Assembly (NCBI GenBank): GCA_030824095.1
Contig: JAVBYK010000359.1
Span: 1-10,079 of the forward strand
Origin: a bacterium
GTDB taxonomy: Bacteria; Pseudomonadota; Gammaproteobacteria; Burkholderiales; Burkholderiaceae_C
Length of the DNA stretch: 10,079 nucleotides
Reading direction: 5' to 3'
Within the stretch, counting starts at the first letter, position 1. Each line of letters begins with the position of its first letter. The notes under the pieces are model-generated. The model was not told the DNA's origin. It saw only the letters and a program-made list of their open reading frames with translations, and did no database searches. The position numbers and the translations under genes were made by a program. This document shows, piece by piece, positions 6,147 to 10,079 of this stretch.

Positions 6147-6637
6147 CGCGATGGTTCGCGAACATGCAGGAACTTGGTGAGCAGATCGCGGGGTGGCGCA
6201 ACCGAGATGCTCTTGAGTATTTGGCCGACATTGCCGCGATGGTAGGACCCATGGGTGAGCACATGGAACAGCATCTCCTCTCGGGTCATCTTTCCCGCGT
6301 CACCGTCCGTGAACTGGAAGGCAAGACGCTCTGCTAGTGCCGGGCCGTCGATGGAGGCAACATAGTTCTCGAACCAGAGGTCGGTTTCAGCCACAGCGAA
6401 GTGCAGCGCACCCAATTCAGGTGTCTCCGGCGTATTGGTCGCCGTGTACGGGTGCGTCTCGCCAGCCAAGTGGGCGCGGAAGATTCGATCGACGACATAG
6501 ATGTGGTTGAGCGTCCGGATCGCCGTGTGCAGCGAGGCCGCGTGCTCAGCGGAAGTGACCGAGGCCAGCACGTCAAACAGTTCGCGATTGGCCCACGACT
6601 TCTGGGCGAAAAGGGAAGCAAGAATTTTCTGTGACAT
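6134..6637 (-). CDS. DinB family protein (putative metal-dependent hydrolase/transferase fold)
   Basis: This 167-residue four-helix-bundle protein is of the DinB/YfiT-like superfamily. It opens MSQKILASLFAQKSWANREL, the usual DinB start with the WAN helix. The three metal-ligand histidines are in place: H45 (TLNHIYVVDRIF) and H129 and H133 (VLTHGSYHRGNVGQIL). Members bind divalent metal; some are thiol-dependent transferases, but most, like this one, have no known substrate. The ATG at 6637 gives the standard family start. A GTG at 6667 in frame would add ten non-conserved residues, and neither start has a good Shine-Dalgarno sequence. It lies 84 nt downstream of the D-carbamoylase gene on the same strand and may be a read-through tail of that operon or separately transcribed. 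Confidence 0.87.
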   Translation of the reverse strand: MSQKILASLFAQKSWANRELFDVLASVTSAEHAASLHTAIRTLNHIYVVDRIFRAHLAGETHPYTATNTPETPELGALHFAVAETDLWFENYVASIDGPALAERLAFQFTDGDAGKMTREEMLFHVLTHGSYHRGNVGQILKSISVAPPRDLLTKFLHVREPSRRQG

Positions 6638-6721
6638 GGCGTGCGGTGAGAGGAACTTGGCAGGCACCAGAGGAAGAGAATATCCCCGGGCGTTCGGTCC
6701 GGGCCAGTTTATCCGAGCCCG

Positions 6722-7699
6722 TCAATCTGCGCTCGCAACAGCGGGCGACGCAGCCAGAGGCGTCCCATCCGCCGCCAGCGTCTCCCCCTTGCGCTGCGTG
6801 ATCAGCCCATAGGCCTGCGGTTGCCGATGCAAATCAAAGTTGAACGTGGTGCGTTTATAGACAGCGCAGAAGTCCAGATCGCAGCGAGCAATCGCCATCT
6901 CGTCACCCTTGGTCAGGCAGCGCGCCACCACCTCGCCGGACGGGGCGATGATGCAGCTGCCGCCAATGCTGTCCACGCCCTCTTCCACCCCGGCTTTGGC
7001 CACGCCCACGACCCAGGTGCCGTTCTGGTAGGCGCCAGCCTGCATGGAGAGCTGGTTGTGGAACAGCGACAGGTCGTCATGCTCGGGTGCCGGGGCGTTG
7101 TGCACGGGGGTGTTGTAGCCGATCAGCACCATTTCCACGCCCTGCAGGCCCATCACGCGGTAGGTCTCGGCCCAGCGCCGGTCATTGCAAATGGCCATGC
7201 CCAGGATGCCACCGAAGGCTTGGGTGACCTCCCAGCCGGTGCCGGGTGTGAAGTAGCGTTTCTCCAAGTGCTGGAAGCGCCGCCAGGGCTCGTGTTCCTT
7301 GTGGCCGGGCAGGTGCACCTTGCGGTACTTGGCGACGATTTCCCCGGCGCGATCCACCAGGATGGAGGTGTTGTAGCGGACCGCGCCAGCAGCCTCCTGG
7401 GCGAGTTCGGCGTAGCCCAGGTAGAAGCCCACACCCAGTTGTTTGGACAAATCGAACAGCGGCTGCGTAGCCGCGTTGGGCATGGAACGTTCGAAGAAGC
7501 TGTTGATCTCGGCCTCGTCTTCGATGTACCAGCGCGGGAAGAAGGTGGTCAGCGCGAGTTCCGGAAAGACGATGAGTTGCGCGCCCACGGCATGGGCCTG
7601 GCGCATCAGATCGCACAGGCGCGTCACCACCTGGGTGCGGGAGTCGGCGCGCTGGATGGGGCCAAGCTGGCCGAGGGCAACATTGAGATAGCGGGGCAT
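6722..7699 (-). CDS. N-carbamoyl-D-amino acid hydrolase (D-carbamoylase), nitrilase superfamily
   Basis: This 325-residue cytoplasmic enzyme hydrolyses N-carbamoyl-D-amino acids to the D-amino acid, CO2 and ammonia, classically the last step of D-hydantoin conversion. The nitrilase catalytic triad is visible: Glu47 in FPELALTTFFPRW, Lys127 in KYRKVHLPGHKEHEPW and Cys171 in AICNDRRW. Motifs specific to the Agrobacterium D-carbamoylase group, rather than to beta-ureidopropionase, are LTTFFPRW, FQHLEKRYF (142-150), GYNTPVHN (194-201) and HRQPQAYGLI (291-300). The protein is about 20 residues longer than that group because of an Ala-rich tail after residue 301. It starts with ATG 7 nt after the M20 hydrolase stop, without a clear Shine-Dalgarno, so it is probably translationally coupled. 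It is the third gene of the dpaL operon. The exact substrate in vivo is unknown. Confidence 0.92.
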   Translation of the reverse strand: MPRYLNVALGQLGPIQRADSRTQVVTRLCDLMRQAHAVGAQLIVFPELALTTFFPRWYIEDEAEINSFFERSMPNAATQPLFDLSKQLGVGFYLGYAELAQEAAGAVRYNTSILVDRAGEIVAKYRKVHLPGHKEHEPWRRFQHLEKRYFTPGTGWEVTQAFGGILGMAICNDRRWAETYRVMGLQGVEMVLIGYNTPVHNAPAPEHDDLSLFHNQLSMQAGAYQNGTWVVGVAKAGVEEGVDSIGGSCIIAPSGEVVARCLTKGDEMAIARCDLDFCAVYKRTTFNFDLHRQPQAYGLITQRKGETLAADGTPLAASPAVASAD

Positions 7700-7706
7700 A
7701 GGTCAA

Positions 7707-8957
7707 TCAGTCGGAGTTGAGTGAGTCGGTTCGGTTGGCCAGTGCCAGCACCACCTGCAGCAGCACCTGCGCGCCGCGTTGCAGGTCGGCCGGCTCGGTG
7801 TGCTCGCGCACGTTGTGGCTCAGGCCACCGGCGCTGGGCACAAAGACCATGGCACTGGGACAGACGCGGGCCAGCATTTGCGCGTCATGCCCGGCGCCGC
7901 TGGGCATGCGCTGGTAGCTTGCACCCACGGCCTGGGTTTGCTGCTCCACCAGATTCACCACCATCGGGTCAAAGGCCACCGGCTCAAAGCGGGCCAGCGT
8001 GCGATGGGTGATGCGCACCCCCTCAGCCTGTGCGGCTTGCTGGGCGTAGGCGTGCAGATCCCGTTCGGCCTGCGCCAGTGCGGCGCCGTCGGTGTTGCGC
8101 AGGTCCACCGTGAACACCGCCTTTTGCGCGATGACGTTGACCAGGTTCGGGCTGAGCCGCACGGCCCCCACGGTGGCCAGTTGGCAGCCACCCATGCGCG
8201 CACTCAGCGCACGCACAAACACCGCGACCTGTGCTGCCACCAGCGCCGCGTCGTGGCGCAGCGCCATGGGTGTGGTGCCAGCGTGGTTGGACTGGCCTTC
8301 CACCGTGAACTCGGTCCACGAAATGCCTTGCACGCCCTCGACCACGCCGATCTGCAGCCCCATCTGCTCCAGCACCGGGCCCTGTTCGATGTGCAGCTCC
8401 ACATAGCTGTCCACCACCGGCGCACCCACCGGGGCCGTGCCCTGGTAGCCGATGCGCTGCAGCTCGGCCTGCACCGACACGCCATCGGCGTCGCAGGTGG
8501 CCAGTGCATCCTGCAACGGCATGCCGCCCACATAGACCAGGCTGCCCATCATGTCGGGCTGGAAGCGCGCGCCTTCCTCGTTGGTGAACACGGCCACGGC
8601 CAGTGGGCGGCGGGTTTGCAGGCCGGCCGCGCGCAGCGTGGCAATCACTTCCAGACCGGCCAGAACGCCGTAGTTGCCGTCATACAGGCCACCGGTGCGC
8701 ACGGTGTCGATGTGCGAACCGACCATCACCGGGGGCAGGTCTTCGGTGCCGGGGTAGGTGCCAACGATATTGCCGATGGCGTCGATGTCGACGCGCATGC
8801 CGAGTTCGCGCATGCGTGCCACCGTCCAGTCACGACCCGCGCGGTCGGCATCGGTCAGGGCCAGGCGGTTCACGCCGCCGCCGGGCAGCGCGCCGATCTG
8901 GCCCAGCGCTTGCAGGCTGTCCAGCAGGCGCTGGCCGTTGATCTGTGGTGTGGTCAC
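7707..8957 (-). CDS. M20 family Zn-dependent N-carbamoyl amidohydrolase (L-carbamoylase/allantoate amidohydrolase/beta-ureidopropionase type)
   Basis: This 416-residue metalloenzyme is of the amidase, hydantoinase/carbamoylase subfamily of M20. The binuclear metal site is complete: His82 in GSHIDTV, Asp93 in GGLYDGNYGVLAG, Glu127/Glu128 in NEEGARF, His189 in ELHIEQGP and His381 in GLSHNVREHT. The dimerisation-domain motif GQSNHAGTTPM (221-231) and the substrate-contact segments SPNLVN (269-274) and SGAGHDA (353-359) are also present. Family members hydrolyse ureido groups of N-carbamoyl-L-amino acids, allantoate, ureidoglycolate or N-carbamoyl-beta-alanine; sequence inspection cannot decide among these. 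The start is GTG at 8955-8957, in a GTGA overlap with the dpaL stop, so it is coupled to dpaL. The D-carbamoylase follows after 7 nt. Having two unrelated decarbamoylases in one operon is unusual. Confidence 0.9.
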   Translation of the reverse strand: MTTPQINGQRLLDSLQALGQIGALPGGGVNRLALTDADRAGRDWTVARMRELGMRVDIDAIGNIVGTYPGTEDLPPVMVGSHIDTVRTGGLYDGNYGVLAGLEVIATLRAAGLQTRRPLAVAVFTNEEGARFQPDMMGSLVYVGGMPLQDALATCDADGVSVQAELQRIGYQGTAPVGAPVVDSYVELHIEQGPVLEQMGLQIGVVEGVQGISWTEFTVEGQSNHAGTTPMALRHDAALVAAQVAVFVRALSARMGGCQLATVGAVRLSPNLVNVIAQKAVFTVDLRNTDGAALAQAERDLHAYAQQAAQAEGVRITHRTLARFEPVAFDPMVVNLVEQQTQAVGASYQRMPSGAGHDAQMLARVCPSAMVFVPSAGGLSHNVREHTEPADLQRGAQVLLQVVLALANRTDSLNSD

Positions 8958-10079
8958 GCGGGGGACCCATCTGCGAGGACTTGGGCGGCGCTGCGGCCCA
9001 CCAGTTGCTGGTACAGCGCAGGGTCGGTATCGCCCTCGCTGCCAAACAGCAGCACGCGGCTATCCGGCCCCAAGCTAAGTGCCGCACGGGCGTCCTTGTC
9101 TTGCGCAGCGAGCAGGGCCGCGGCCAGGCCCGCCACGGCGGACTCGCCGGCCACGATCACCGGGTCACCCCGCTGCGGGTCGGCCAGCAGGCGCATGCCG
9201 TCCACAGCGGCCGCATCGGGGATGGTGCAGAAGGCGTTGGCGCCGGTGGCCAGAACGTCCCACGCCAGCAGGGAGACCTCGCCGCAGGCCAGGCCGGCCA
9301 TCAGCGTGTCCAGGTCGCCCTTGACGGCGACCACGGCACCGGCGCGCGCGCTTTGCAGCAGGCAGTCGGCCTGCTGCGGCTCCACCACCACGAACACCGG
9401 GCGCTGCTCTACGTTGCGCTCCCAAAAGTACGCGCACACCGCCGCCGCAAAACCACCGACGCCCGCTTGCACAAACACATGCGTGGGCCACTGCGGCAGC
9501 GCGCTCACCGCCTCGTGCACCATCAGCTGGTAGCCCTGCATCACATCACGCGGGATGTCCATGTAGCCGGGGTAGGAGGTGTCGGAGATCACGAACCATC
9601 CATTGGCCTTGGCGTCGCGGTCGGCCTGCTGCACCGAGTCGTCATAGTTGCCGGCGGTGCGCACCACCTGGGCGCCGTAGCGGGCAATGGCCTCTTTGCG
9701 CCCCTCGCTCACCGTGGCGTGGATGTAGATGACGCAGCGGCAGCCCAGCATCTGCGCGCCCCAGGCCACTGAGCGGCCGTGGTTGCCGTCGGTGGCGCAG
9801 GTGACGGTGATGTCGGCGCTGGCCTGGCGCAGCGCCGGGTCGCTCTGCAGCTCGGCATGGATCACGCTGCGGCCCAGGCGCTGGCCCAGCTCGCGGCACA
9901 GCAGGCGCGCCACGGCGTACGCTCCGCCCAGCGCCTTGAAGCTGCCCAGGCCAAAGCGGGCCCCTTCGTCCTTGTAGTGGATGCTGGCCACACCGGCGTC
10001 GCGCGCCAGGGCGGGCAAGGCACACAGGGGTGTTGGTGCATAGCCGCTCCAGGTGGTGATGACGGCCCGGGCCTGCTCC
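8954..10079 (-). CDS. dpaL: Diaminopropionate ammonia-lyase (DpaL), 5' end outside the window
   Basis: This is a fold-type II PLP enzyme; 374 residues are visible and the frame remains open to the window edge, so the N-terminus is missing. DpaL converts 2,3-diaminopropionate to pyruvate and two ammonia. The Schiff-base lysine is in HYKDEGARFGLGSFKALGGAYA, encoded at 9935-9937, matching the RFGLxxFKxLGGSYA block of E. coli YgeX. Other family blocks are TDGNHGRSVAWGAQMLG, the phosphate-binding QAGVGGFAAAV, VVVEPQQADCL, TLMAGLACGE, ESAVAGLAAAL and SEGDTDPALYQQ. The residues upstream of the in-frame TTG at 10018 (SGYAPTPLCALPALA) are family-like, so that TTG is not the true start. It is the first visible gene of the operon, overlapping the M20 hydrolase gene by four bases. 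The nearest alternative, threonine dehydratase, lacks these blocks. Confidence 0.94.
   Translation of the reverse strand, partial: EQARAVITTWSGYAPTPLCALPALARDAGVASIHYKDEGARFGLGSFKALGGAYAVARLLCRELGQRLGRSVIHAELQSDPALRQASADITVTCATDGNHGRSVAWGAQMLGCRCVIYIHATVSEGRKEAIARYGAQVVRTAGNYDDSVQQADRDAKANGWFVISDTSYPGYMDIPRDVMQGYQLMVHEAVSALPQWPTHVFVQAGVGGFAAAVCAYFWERNVEQRPVFVVVEPQQADCLLQSARAGAVVAVKGDLDTLMAGLACGEVSLLAWDVLATGANAFCTIPDAAAVDGMRLLADPQRGDPVIVAGESAVAGLAAALLAAQDKDARAALSLGPDSRVLLFGSEGDTDPALYQQLVGRSAAQVLADGSPA

Noticed and set aside
6685..6703. CCCGG/CCGGG hairpin downstream of the D-carbamoylase stop in the direction away from the gene's 5' end
   Set aside because: The stem is only 5 bp with a 9-nt loop and no T-run on the minus strand, so it is not supported as a terminator.
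7779..9533. Long open frame (584 codons) on the plus strand opposite the M20 hydrolase and dpaL genes
   Set aside because: Same composition artefact. The minus-strand genes carry complete catalytic motifs and overlap each other properly as an operon.
10016..10018. TTG at 10018 as the dpaL start
   Set aside because: The frame stays open to the window edge, and the residues before it (SGYAPTPLCALPALA) match the conserved N-terminal region of DpaL. The true start is therefore outside the window.
1..10079. CRISPR arrays, insertion sequences, integrases, tRNA or rRNA genes, toxin-antitoxin or phage-defence genes
   Set aside because: I saw no direct repeat arrays, transposase motifs, terminal inverted repeats, tRNA-like cloverleafs or defence-type domains anywhere in the window.

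Overview
The window looks like a chromosomal segment of a GC-rich betaproteobacterium, most likely of the family Comamonadaceae (Rhodoferax/Polaromonas/Acidovorax type). The basis is protein style, the phoH-ybeY pair, the Tsx-like porin and an AT-richer intergenic dyad that resembles repeats I recall from that family. There is no sign of a phage, insertion sequence, CRISPR array, tRNA or rRNA.

Layout. (1) 1-1205, plus strand: the 3' part of phoH (PhoH/YbeZ ATPase) and the complete ybeY (rRNA maturation endonuclease), closed by a very strong intrinsic terminator at 1307-1340. (2) 1354-4009, minus strand: a tight three-gene ABC importer operon of the NitT/TauT class. Its order is THI5/NMT1-like binding protein, ATPase, permease. 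(3) 4157-5017, plus strand: a Tsx-like outer-membrane channel, divergent from the importer across a 147-bp control region that holds the palindrome TGTATACA. (4) 5014-5954, minus strand: a small exported protein of unknown function, translationally coupled to a deoxyinosine (hypoxanthine) DNA glycosylase. The glycosylase stop codon overlaps the porin stop. (5) 5955-6133: a spacer with a dyad element and a possible terminator. (6) 6134-6637, minus strand: a DinB-fold protein. (7) 6722-10079, minus strand: a compact catabolic operon running dpaL (5' end outside the window), then an M20-family N-carbamoyl/ureido amidohydrolase, then an N-carbamoyl-D-amino-acid hydrolase.

How the genes may work together. 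The right-hand operon pairs two unrelated decarbamoylating enzymes: an M20 enzyme of the L-carbamoylase/allantoate amidohydrolase type and a nitrilase-fold D-carbamoylase. Both sit beside a PLP lyase that converts 2,3-diaminopropionate to pyruvate and ammonia. This suggests stepwise or stereo-indifferent removal of ureido groups from a carbamoylated diaminopropionate or similar compound, ending in pyruvate and ammonia. The left-hand importer plus Tsx-like channel could form an envelope-spanning uptake route for a nucleoside-, nucleobase- or pyrimidine-like nitrogen compound. The link between the two halves is only proximity plus chemical plausibility. No hydantoinase is visible; if the pathway needs one it would lie beyond the right edge or elsewhere.
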